From Halanaerobiaceae bacterium (lineage in GTDB: Bacteria > Bacillota_F > Halanaerobiia > Halanaerobiales > CSSED10-376), in NCBI GenBank assembly GCA_003557445.1, contig PWOK01000303.1, forward strand, positions 1 to 9,696: a stretch of 9,696 nucleotides of DNA. Direction: 5' to 3'. Position numbers and translations under genes: made by a program. Below the pieces are notes generated by a model, which was given only the letters and a program-made list of their open reading frames with translations, was not told the origin of the DNA and ran no database searches. Every line of letters begins with the position of its first letter. The stretch's first letter is position 1. Below, one piece after another: positions 1 to 6,420 of the stretch.

Positions 1-173
1 AACCCATCGGTATAAAAATCACCGTCTTTCGTTTCTTGCCGATCCAAAGTTCTTTAATTATTTTTATTTTTGAAAACTAATCTATAAGATTGTCCGATTA
101 ATAGGGGGCTAGACCAGCAGAAATGACCTTTTTAATTTATTTTTCTCTAATTTTTAATGGCCGAATATCCGGG

Positions 174-243
174 AAGCTTACAATATGGGCGGAGATGAAT
201 TTATTTATCTTAATGAAAATAACGATGGTGTTGTTGTAAGCTT
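174..243. repeat. 10-bp inverted repeat AAGCTTACAA / TTGTAAGCTT
   Basis: AAGCTTACAA at 174-183 is matched by its exact reverse complement TTGTAAGCTT at 234-243, with a 50-nt spacer. The same 10-mer occurs again at 6377-6386 in the gap between the flippase and acyltransferase genes. The right arm lies inside the short ORF at 185-292 and the left arm just upstream of its ATG. The spacer is too long for a terminator. The repeat could be a paired protein-binding site, a scar of a lost element, or chance. Confidence 0.3.
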
Positions 244-292
244 TCCTAAAACTCCGGGTCAGATTATAGAAAAACCTTTAAACTTATTGTGA
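185..292 (+). pseudogene. Short ORF fragment containing a literal GGDEF string
   Basis: The frame is open from just after a TAA at 155-157. It has an ATG at 185, ends with TGA at 290-292, and gives 35 residues. The composition is protein-like and includes MGGDEFIYLNENNDG near the start and FPKTPGQIIEKP towards the end. GGDEF followed by hydrophobic residues resembles the active-site loop of diguanylate cyclases, but nothing else of that domain (about 160 residues) is present, so a chance match is more likely. The segment is less AT-rich than its surroundings and could be the decayed 3' end of a lost gene. The other five frames are interrupted. I cannot assign a function. Confidence 0.2.
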
Positions 293-338
293 TTCAGAAA
301 GATAATTTAAGGATTACAAAATTGGTTTTTTTCAGGTT

Positions 339-3300
339 TCACTTTTTTATTGAAAAATAAAAATAGTTTGCAAATTTCTTTTTTGCTTTTCCAAATAGCT
401 TTTTAATAAAATTTTGTTCTTCAGGTTTTAAGGTGCAGTTTATTAATAACGAGACTTCTGTTTCCGAAAGTGATTCTAAATCTCTGCCCATTTCAAACTT
501 AACCTCTTCTTTTTTTATACGGTAAATTCCTCTATACCCTTCATGAACTGAATCAAAAAAAATATAATTTCCACAAGGTGACCATCTTGGATTCAACATA
601 CATCTAAATTGATGAATAGTATTATAAAACTCCGGATCGGAATAGAAGAAACCTAAATTAATAAGTTTGCTTCGCTTCCGATCATAAAACTCCAATTTTC
701 TATATAAGCTACTAAACCAACATGAAGATTCTTTCAATACATACTGCTTGTCAGGAGAAAAAACATATTGAGCTGGGTCATGAAAAAAAGTTTCCTTTAT
801 TTCATGAACTTTACCGGTTAAATCTTCAATTTCCTGGGCTTTATTACTTTTTTTCTGGCCGTTAGGTTCATCTTTATCTTCAGTGCCCAATAACAATATT
901 CTGTCCTTTCCATACCAATGACTTGCATCGGGGTACCCTGGTATTATAAAAACATTCCTGCCATTAATATCACTTGTGAAATCAACTGAATATTCAAACT
1001 CTTTGTGGGAAAAAATATTTAATGAACACAAAAACCTCTTATTATCAGAATTTAAAGAAATGCGTTTAACGTAAATATTTGAGATATTTTCTGGTTTGAT
1101 ATGTTCTGAACCTTTTATCAGATTTTTAATATTAAGTATACATTTGTATTCGCCGGTTTCTAAATTTAGCAGGTAAATGTGTTTTTTCGCTTCCATTTGA
1201 TTTTTAGAAAGAATTGCATTATCTGAATTAAGCTCTTCAAAAGTATTCAACTCCAACAATCTGATGTATTCCTGTGAATTTATACAAAGAGCCTTTTTTC
1301 CATCAGAGGTTATGTCGATTATGGGTAAATCAAAAATTTTATAGTTATTCTTAAACGGATTATAAATAACCGAAACAAATTTTTCAGATTCGCTATCATA
1401 TTTATTATATACTATGTCATCATGTGAAGGCCGGTATCTTAAAAAAGAACCAAACTTATGGGTCCAATAAATTATGTCTTCAATAATTTCAATTTTTTTA
1501 TCAGTTTTGACAATGCATAAACCTGCTTTGTTATTCTTTTCAGGTGTTTTGTTCATAAAAGCAACATTTAATGCCAAATGATTTTTGCCATGGCTATCTG
1601 TTGAGTTAGAATTTACGCCTCCATAGAAAAAATGTTCAAAATCAGGCGAAATCCTTTTAACTTGAACTCTCTGTCCATAAATCTTTTTCACATCTCGACC
1701 AATTTTCATGTAATTGTCAATTATAGGAGTATAATTATTATCATTAAACTCAGAGTGCCTTAATAACTTGGTATAAGATACATCTTCATTTGTCGGATTA
1801 CTGATTAAGTTATTAATATGTAAAACAATCGAATCAATATCTCTTAATATATTTATATTGCCGAAGGTTTTTATTGCCTTATTTGCAAATAACAAGATTC
1901 CCTTAGAAACATCCTCGTAAGATTTTATTCTGAATTTTTCATGAATATTGTTTTCTAAAATTTGATATTCTGGTTTAAACTGCCTGCCTTCTTTTTTTAT
2001 TGAAATAATTGGTTTTTCTGGTGATGACATGAAAAACTCCATTAAATTCCATGCATCTGTCTTGTATTTATAGTTTCCTGAAGGCCTGAGCTCTTTTTGT
2101 TTTATTTCTTTATGCCATCTGTAAATTATATAGTAATATCCGGTAAGTGATATTTTTATATTGTTATCTGTAATTAATTTTTGTAAAAGTTTTTGGGCTC
2201 TGGAGTGCATCGTTGCAGAGTCAACAAAAATTAAATCTGTTTTAAATAAACCTAGTTGATTTATATATTCAAAAACTATATTTCTTCTAACTGTTGAAGT
2301 TTTAATAAAATCATTTTGATTTGATATAATAAAATTTTTTAGATCAATGTAAGTGAAATTTTTTTTCTTTCTTGCAAACTCTTCCCATTTATGCTTAATT
2401 TCTAAGTTATCTTTTGAAAATTGTCCGATAAAGCTATACAGTGAATTGTAGGTTTTACCCAATTCCTTAAAAAAAAGCTCTAGGTCTTCTCCTGTCTTTA
2501 TGTTGCATGTTTCAGACACATGTCTAGGTAAATAAACATACCTTGAATTGAACTCTTTTTTATAGTCAAAAAGATTAAAAATTTTAATGAGGTTATATCC
2601 ATCCCTTGCTGCAAATGCTATATTTTTTATTCCGTTTTTTTTTGCATTATCATAAACCCACCTAGTGAAATGATACATGAAAGGGGCTGCATATAGTGAG
2701 CCGATTTTTTTCCAGTAATTTTGAAAATGGTTTTCTGACCAGATAATTGAATTTAGCCCAATAATTATGGATAAAGTAAGGTAATCTTTTTTAAATCTTG
2801 AATCTGTCTTATTGCCAAATAAGGAATGAATATTTGAATGAGCATTGAGAAAACGATCAATTACTTTTTTATAATAAATTGAGTTTATTCCTTTGGATTT
2901 TGCTTTCTCAAAATCACTTTTTTTGTTATCTCCGATATGTAAAACAGCTTCTGGATTTACTTCAGCCACTTTTATAGCTATATCATATAAGGCGCCTGAT
3001 GATTTAGTTTTCAGATGGGTGGAGGATAAAAAAAGAAAATCATAGGTTTTATAACCATTCTTACTAAGTATTTCTTTTATTACTGTTTCGGGAAGATACA
3101 TGTCAGAGATGAACATGATAATCTTGTTTTCTTTCAGTGCAGTTTCATAAACAGAATAAACCTCTTCATTTCTCACGCAAATTTGTTTTTCAAAATTGAT
3201 TTCAAATTCATAGGCTCTTTGGTATTTTTTATTCATCTGAAGATAAATATCTTTGTATTCTATTTCTTCTTTATTACTATGACTTCGAGCCTTTACTTCT

Positions 3301-3461
3301 GCCTTGATTCTGTTTTTTGCAAAATTTCTTAACTCCAAAATCCTTTCTATGTGGGAAAAAACATCAGTAGGTTTGATGTAGGGTCGCAGGATAGCCGTGT
3401 CAAAAATATCGAACGAAATTACATCAAATTTTTTTAAGGCTTGCAAAAGGTCTTCTTTCAT
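339..3461 (-). CDS. HAD-superfamily (COG5610-like) protein with C-terminal beta-propeller-like region
   Basis: 1040 residues in three parts. Residues 1-220 form a HAD-type hydrolase domain: motif I FDIFDT with nucleophile D18, motif II S119 in FISDMYLP, a likely motif III lysine at 151-153, and motif IV GDNKKSD at 177-183. Position D+2 is F20 instead of the Asp usual in HAD phosphatases. Residues 225-590 resemble the segment that follows the HAD domain in COG5610 proteins of polysaccharide loci, including FAARDGYNL at 283-291 and FVDSATMHS at 412-420. Residues 600-985 look like a TolB/WD40-type propeller, with blade-like motifs such as ISPDFEHFFYGG (604-615), FSPDKQYVLKE (901-911) and RWSPCGNYIFFDS (959-971). 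There is no signal peptide, so a cytoplasmic location is likely. A basic, aromatic tail (1020-1040) might touch the membrane. It is the last gene of the leftward set. A phosphatase or phosphotransferase role in glycan synthesis is inference; the propeller's ligand is unknown. Confidence 0.85.
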   Translation of the reverse strand: MKEDLLQALKKFDVISFDIFDTAILRPYIKPTDVFSHIERILELRNFAKNRIKAEVKARSHSNKEEIEYKDIYLQMNKKYQRAYEFEINFEKQICVRNEEVYSVYETALKENKIIMFISDMYLPETVIKEILSKNGYKTYDFLFLSSTHLKTKSSGALYDIAIKVAEVNPEAVLHIGDNKKSDFEKAKSKGINSIYYKKVIDRFLNAHSNIHSLFGNKTDSRFKKDYLTLSIIIGLNSIIWSENHFQNYWKKIGSLYAAPFMYHFTRWVYDNAKKNGIKNIAFAARDGYNLIKIFNLFDYKKEFNSRYVYLPRHVSETCNIKTGEDLELFFKELGKTYNSLYSFIGQFSKDNLEIKHKWEEFARKKKNFTYIDLKNFIISNQNDFIKTSTVRRNIVFEYINQLGLFKTDLIFVDSATMHSRAQKLLQKLITDNNIKISLTGYYYIIYRWHKEIKQKELRPSGNYKYKTDAWNLMEFFMSSPEKPIISIKKEGRQFKPEYQILENNIHEKFRIKSYEDVSKGILLFANKAIKTFGNINILRDIDSIVLHINNLISNPTNEDVSYTKLLRHSEFNDNNYTPIIDNYMKIGRDVKKIYGQRVQVKRISPDFEHFFYGGVNSNSTDSHGKNHLALNVAFMNKTPEKNNKAGLCIVKTDKKIEIIEDIIYWTHKFGSFLRYRPSHDDIVYNKYDSESEKFVSVIYNPFKNNYKIFDLPIIDITSDGKKALCINSQEYIRLLELNTFEELNSDNAILSKNQMEAKKHIYLLNLETGEYKCILNIKNLIKGSEHIKPENISNIYVKRISLNSDNKRFLCSLNIFSHKEFEYSVDFTSDINGRNVFIIPGYPDASHWYGKDRILLLGTEDKDEPNGQKKSNKAQEIEDLTGKVHEIKETFFHDPAQYVFSPDKQYVLKESSCWFSSLYRKLEFYDRKRSKLINLGFFYSDPEFYNTIHQFRCMLNPRWSPCGNYIFFDSVHEGYRGIYRIKKEEVKFEMGRDLESLSETEVSLLINCTLKPEEQNFIKKLFGKAKKKFANYFYFSIKK

Positions 3462-3539
3462 TTTAGAAAATGTTGATGTTGGTTAAGTCGTTGTAAGCCA
3501 TATTGTTAATTTCTTTATTATACATGCGTTTTTTAAAAC

Positions 3540-3573
3540 CAAATACAGTAATTGTAGCTACAAAATTTTCAAA
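3540..3573 (-). promoter_or_regulatory. Possible Bacteroidota-type promoter before the HAD-propeller gene
   Basis: Read on the minus strand, TGTATTTG (plus 3540-3547) matches the Bacteroidota -7 box TAnnTTTG at all but one position. A TTTG (plus 3570-3573) lies 22 nt upstream, slightly farther than usual. Transcription would start near 3533, giving a leader of about 70 nt before the ATG at 3461. The spacer contains the perfect palindrome TTGTAGCTACAA. The match is imperfect and the DNA is A/T-rich, so confidence is low. Confidence 0.22.
3552..3563. repeat. 12-bp perfect palindrome TTGTAGCTACAA
   Basis: An exact self-complementary 12-mer lies in the 124-nt gap between the SGNH gene and the HAD-propeller gene, inside the spacer of the promoter-like sequence at 3540-3573. 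Its position suggests a possible operator, but a 12-bp palindrome in A/T-rich DNA may also be chance. No U-tract follows on either strand, so it is not a terminator. Confidence 0.3.
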
Positions 3574-3585
3574 TGTTACAGATGA

Positions 3586-4686
3586 TTAATTGACCTTTGG
3601 ATTAACTTCTTTAATTCTTTTAATAAGTTTTTCTGTTGAAATCTGTACACCATTTTCAGTCCAGTGATCGTCCGTTCCATAATATAAGTCATGATCAGTT
3701 TTTAAATAAAAATCATACAGGTTAACATATTCAATTGATCTGTTACTTAATTCGGATTGAAGCCGAGGTATTAAATTATTATAATTATCGTATGGGGCAA
3801 CTATCTTATGATGGATTGTATATTTTGCAGGTACAATCATCATTAAAAGTCTGAGATTATATTTTTCTTTAAATGTTTCACTCATTAATTGAATATTATC
3901 TGCTATCCTCATTATTTCATCATCACTATGTTGGTAGTAAAAGCTGGTTTTTTCTTCATTAACCTGATCATAAAAAAACAACCAGGGTTTTTGGTATTCA
4001 AGAGAATATTCAGGTGTAAATGCTGAAATGTAACCAAATAAATCGAATTTTAAGGTTGCAATAGCAGAGTTTATCTCTGAAATAATATAGCTTCTATTTA
4101 TTAATGACCTGAGTAGTTCATCCGTTCTGTCTTCAAAGAGAAAATCCCTGAAATTTTTTAAAAAGCTTATTAACTTACTTTCTTCATAATCTTTCTTAAG
4201 AGAAACGGGGGGTTCAATGTATGTGTTTTCTCCGAATGTGATGGGAATCCATCTTTCATTTCTAACATAAACAATAATTTTAGATTCATTATTAATATAT
4301 TGCTGCTCTGCGAGAAAGTAAAGAGGGTCAGTTGTATATTCGTAAAAAACTGGAATTTTTAGTGAGTCTTGAAGCCTTTCTGATAGTTGAATGTGCTTGG
4401 AAAAATCCAGATAGCTGTCTCCGAATGTAAGAATTTGTGCATCCTGAAGTTTAGGGTGCTTATCTTTAAACTGAAACTTTTTCATCGTTTTTGGTAAATC
4501 CTCTCTGAAATATCTAATATTACTATAGTAATAAAGTTCTCCATATTTATTGTAATCCCAATATTCTTCCTTCAATTTGTCAGAAGCAACAAAATTGTAT
4601 AACGGCAAAAACCTAATGGCCAATAAACCGTAAAGGCATATTATACCAGATAAAATGATAATAAATTTCAATAAATTATTTCTCAT
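3586..4686 (-). CDS. Membrane-anchored AlgX/AlgJ-like SGNH protein, probable polysaccharide O-acetyltransferase partner
   Basis: 366 residues. One N-terminal hydrophobic helix (about 7-27) with few charges before it would anchor the protein with its body in the periplasm. The catalytic blocks are GDSYLD at 89-94 (nucleophile S91) and TDDHWTENG at 338-346 (D339 and H341), as in the Asp-x-His-Trp block of alginate O-acetylation proteins AlgX and AlgJ. N143 in YVRNERW could be the block III Asn. The upstream neighbour is an MBOAT acyltransferase, 76 nt away, a pairing typical of periplasmic glycan O-acetylation. In AlgX and AlgJ the DxHW block precedes GDS; here GDS comes first, the usual SGNH order, so this is not a simple AlgX orthologue. 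The likely role is moving acyl groups from the MBOAT protein onto the polysaccharide; an esterase is the alternative. The ATG at 4686 sits directly before the anchor helix and has no Shine-Dalgarno sequence. Confidence 0.82.
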   Translation of the reverse strand: MRNNLLKFIIILSGIICLYGLLAIRFLPLYNFVASDKLKEEYWDYNKYGELYYYSNIRYFREDLPKTMKKFQFKDKHPKLQDAQILTFGDSYLDFSKHIQLSERLQDSLKIPVFYEYTTDPLYFLAEQQYINNESKIIVYVRNERWIPITFGENTYIEPPVSLKKDYEESKLISFLKNFRDFLFEDRTDELLRSLINRSYIISEINSAIATLKFDLFGYISAFTPEYSLEYQKPWLFFYDQVNEEKTSFYYQHSDDEIMRIADNIQLMSETFKEKYNLRLLMMIVPAKYTIHHKIVAPYDNYNNLIPRLQSELSNRSIEYVNLYDFYLKTDHDLYYGTDDHWTENGVQISTEKLIKRIKEVNPKVN

Positions 4687-4733
4687 GGTTTATATTATTG
4701 AACTTCAAATAAACATACCAAATTAGAATTATT

Positions 4734-4749
4734 AAAAGACCAGTCTTTT
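4734..4749 (-). terminator. Weak short hairpin after the MBOAT gene
   Basis: AAAAGAC and GTCTTTT are complementary arms separated by two bases, or a 6-bp stem with a four-base loop. They lie 14 nt beyond the MBOAT stop in the direction of transcription and the stem is followed by a U/A-rich run. The stem is almost all A-T pairs, so it would attenuate weakly at most, and the SGNH gene downstream is probably still co-transcribed. Confidence 0.18.
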
Positions 4750-4762
4750 CGCTAATAAAACA

Positions 4763-6208
4763 TTAAAATTGAAAATAAAGAAAATCTACTTCTTCCCAAA
4801 TACCAAACAATAAAATAGTGAAAATCAACAAAAACAACAGAGACCATTTAATAAATGAATATTTTAGCAACTGGATTCTACGATAAAGGCCATATTTTTC
4901 ATCAAGTATCTCAACTGCCAATATAATCATAATTGAAATAATGGAAATATACATGTCGATTGGGAATCTGAATAAATTTATGGGAACATTCCAGAATTCT
5001 CCATTGAAAATATTGCTAACAAATAAAAAAGCATCTGCTGTATTATTTGCTCTGAAGAATATCCAGGAAAAATAAACAAGGATAAAAGTTACAAGGGTCT
5101 GAAGGACTCTCAATAATGAATGATTTTTTGAAAGACCTGATATTCTGTTAAATCCTTTTTGCCAATTTTTTGTCCAGATTGCAAAGGTAAGGTAAAAACC
5201 ATGCAGTGCTCCCCAAATTATAAAAGTCCATTCCGCACCATGCCATAGGCCGCTAATTGTAAAGGTTATAAAAATATTAAGTTGCCAGCGCCATTTTGAA
5301 ACCCTGTTACCTCCCATTGGAATATAAACATAATCCCTAAACCAGGATGACAATGAGATATGCCACCTTTGCCAAAACTCTCTAATACTAGCCGCAAGGT
5401 AAGGCCGCCTGAAGTTTGTCATTAAACGGTAACCCATAATAAGTGCAGTGCCAATGGCGATATCGGAATATCCTGAAAAGTCACAGTAAATTTGAAAGGA
5501 AAAAAAGATTGTTGCAAGAATATTTTGTAAGCCCCCATAAAACTCAGGGTTATTATACACAATATTAACATATTCGGCTAAGCGATCAGCTATTACAACT
5601 TTTTTAAAAAATCCCCAGCACATTAATATTAGGCCGTCTCGTATCCTTAAATAATCAAAAGAAAAACTATCCCTGAATTGAGGTAATAAATTTACTGATC
5701 GTTCAATAGGTCCTGCTACAAGCTGAGGAAAAAAGGAAACAAAGAGTGCGAACCTGCCCAGATGGTATTCGGGTTTTTGTTTCCCCCTGAATATATCTAT
5801 TGTATAACTTAGTGTTTGGAAAGTGTAAAATGAAATGCCTACTGGTAATAAAAAATTATAAAGTGGCATATCGATGAAAATATTAAACTTCTCAAAAGTA
5901 TAATTGATGTTTTTTGCGAAAAAGGCAAAATACTTAAAGAAAAATAAAATGCCCAGGTTTGAGCAAAGACTTAAAATAAGAAAGGTTTTTTTTATTATTT
6001 TTCGTCTGCTTCTATAAATGACGATTCCTGATAAATAATCAATTGTAGTAGAAAAAAGAATTAAAACAATATATCTGTAATCCCAGCACATATAAAAATA
6101 ATAGCTGGCAAGCAATAATAAAACCCACCGGAATTTTGGGTTAATTATAAAATATGCTGAAACAACAACAGGAAAGAAGAAAAGAAACTCAAGTGAATTA
6201 AAAAGCAT
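4763..6208 (-). CDS. AlgI-like MBOAT membrane-bound O-acyltransferase
   Basis: 481 residues, polytopic, the usual length for the AlgI/PatA group. Hallmarks in order: the N-terminal LFNSLEFLFFFP segment (2-13), LPVGISFYTFQTLSYTID (121-138), FFPQLVAGPIER (159-170), the YCDFSGYSDIAIG block (241-253), REFWQRWHISLSSWFRDYVY (276-295) with H283, IPMGGNR (296-302), the SGLWHG block (319-324) with H323 at the position of the invariant catalytic His, and WGALHG (332-337) with H336. It ends in YFQF, as these proteins commonly do. In this family the enzyme takes an acyl group, usually acetyl, from a cytoplasmic donor and presents it across the inner membrane to a periplasmic partner, here most likely the SGNH protein encoded 76 nt downstream. 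The flippase next door points to a polysaccharide rather than peptidoglycan as acceptor. All motifs are intact. The ATG at 6208 gives the family's standard N-terminus and has no Shine-Dalgarno sequence. Confidence 0.93.
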   Translation of the reverse strand: MLFNSLEFLFFFPVVVSAYFIINPKFRWVLLLLASYYFYMCWDYRYIVLILFSTTIDYLSGIVIYRSRRKIIKKTFLILSLCSNLGILFFFKYFAFFAKNINYTFEKFNIFIDMPLYNFLLPVGISFYTFQTLSYTIDIFRGKQKPEYHLGRFALFVSFFPQLVAGPIERSVNLLPQFRDSFSFDYLRIRDGLILMCWGFFKKVVIADRLAEYVNIVYNNPEFYGGLQNILATIFFSFQIYCDFSGYSDIAIGTALIMGYRLMTNFRRPYLAASIREFWQRWHISLSSWFRDYVYIPMGGNRVSKWRWQLNIFITFTISGLWHGAEWTFIIWGALHGFYLTFAIWTKNWQKGFNRISGLSKNHSLLRVLQTLVTFILVYFSWIFFRANNTADAFLFVSNIFNGEFWNVPINLFRFPIDMYISIISIMIILAVEILDEKYGLYRRIQLLKYSFIKWSLLFLLIFTILLFGIWEEVDFLYFQF

Positions 6209-6296
6209 AAGAAAATTTTACATCATTTTGATTAAATAGTTTTATTCCCAAAACATGTTTTTTTAATATACTCTCTGTTTTTTATTCTTTTAACTA

Positions 6297-6304
6297 CAAA
6301 TATA
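6297..6304 (-). promoter_or_regulatory. Promoter -7-like box before the MBOAT gene
   Basis: On the minus strand this reads TATATTTG, an exact match to the Bacteroidota -7 consensus TAnnTTTG. Transcription would start near 6290, about 80 nt before the MBOAT ATG. I do not see a TTG -33 element at 19-21 nt upstream, so it may be only half a promoter or a chance match in A/T-rich DNA. Confidence 0.3.
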
Positions 6305-6373
6305 ATTAAATTTTAAAGTTGTTCATATCCTAATACGTTTTTCTTAAAAAACACAATCAAATGTTATTGTAAG

Positions 6374-6385
6374 TGTAAGCTTACA
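6374..6385. repeat. 12-bp perfect palindrome TGTAAGCTTACA
   Basis: An exact self-complementary 12-mer lies in the 212-nt gap between the flippase and MBOAT genes, about 70 nt upstream of the -7-like box at 6297-6304. It includes the 10-mer AAGCTTACAA (6377-6386) that also forms an inverted repeat at 174-243. It could be a regulator-binding site; there is no direct evidence. Confidence 0.3.
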
Positions 6386-6404
6386 AAATTTCATCATATA
6401 CAAT

Positions 6405-6420
6405 TTTTTCCTAGGAAAAA
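6405..6420. repeat. 16-bp perfect palindrome directly after the flippase stop codon
   Basis: TTTTTCCTAGGAAAAA is self-complementary over all 16 bases and abuts the flippase TAA (6421-6423, minus strand). As RNA it could form at most a 6-bp, A-U rich stem with a CUAG loop. In the direction of transcription it is followed by A residues instead of U, so it does not fit a standard intrinsic terminator. It may be an mRNA 3' structure or a binding site. Confidence 0.35.

Larger units (their letters stand above)
1..338. other. Intergenic region downstream of the HAD-propeller gene
   Basis: No complete gene is recognisable here. The first 50 nt are about 42% G+C by hand count, richer than the AT-rich stretch that follows. 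On the plus strand they are open in frame 2 up to a TGA at 71-73 (reading ...FLADPKFFNYFYF) and in frame 3 up to a TAA at 78-80. Either could be the tail of a rightward gene converging on the minus-strand cluster, but 25 codons cannot decide between them. From about 75 to 157 the DNA is A/T-rich with frequent stops. A short open frame at 158-292 is listed separately. I found no GC-rich hairpin with a U-tract for either converging direction. Confidence 0.5.

Noticed and set aside
2..80. Tail of a rightward gene at the left edge (stop at 73 or 80)
   Set aside because: Two plus-strand frames are open and only about 25 codons are visible, so neither can be chosen; noted in the region entry only.
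4706..4713. Promoter -7-like TTTATTTG before the SGNH gene
   Set aside because: One mismatch, no TTG at the right distance, and very A/T-rich context; the short gap to the MBOAT gene favours co-transcription.
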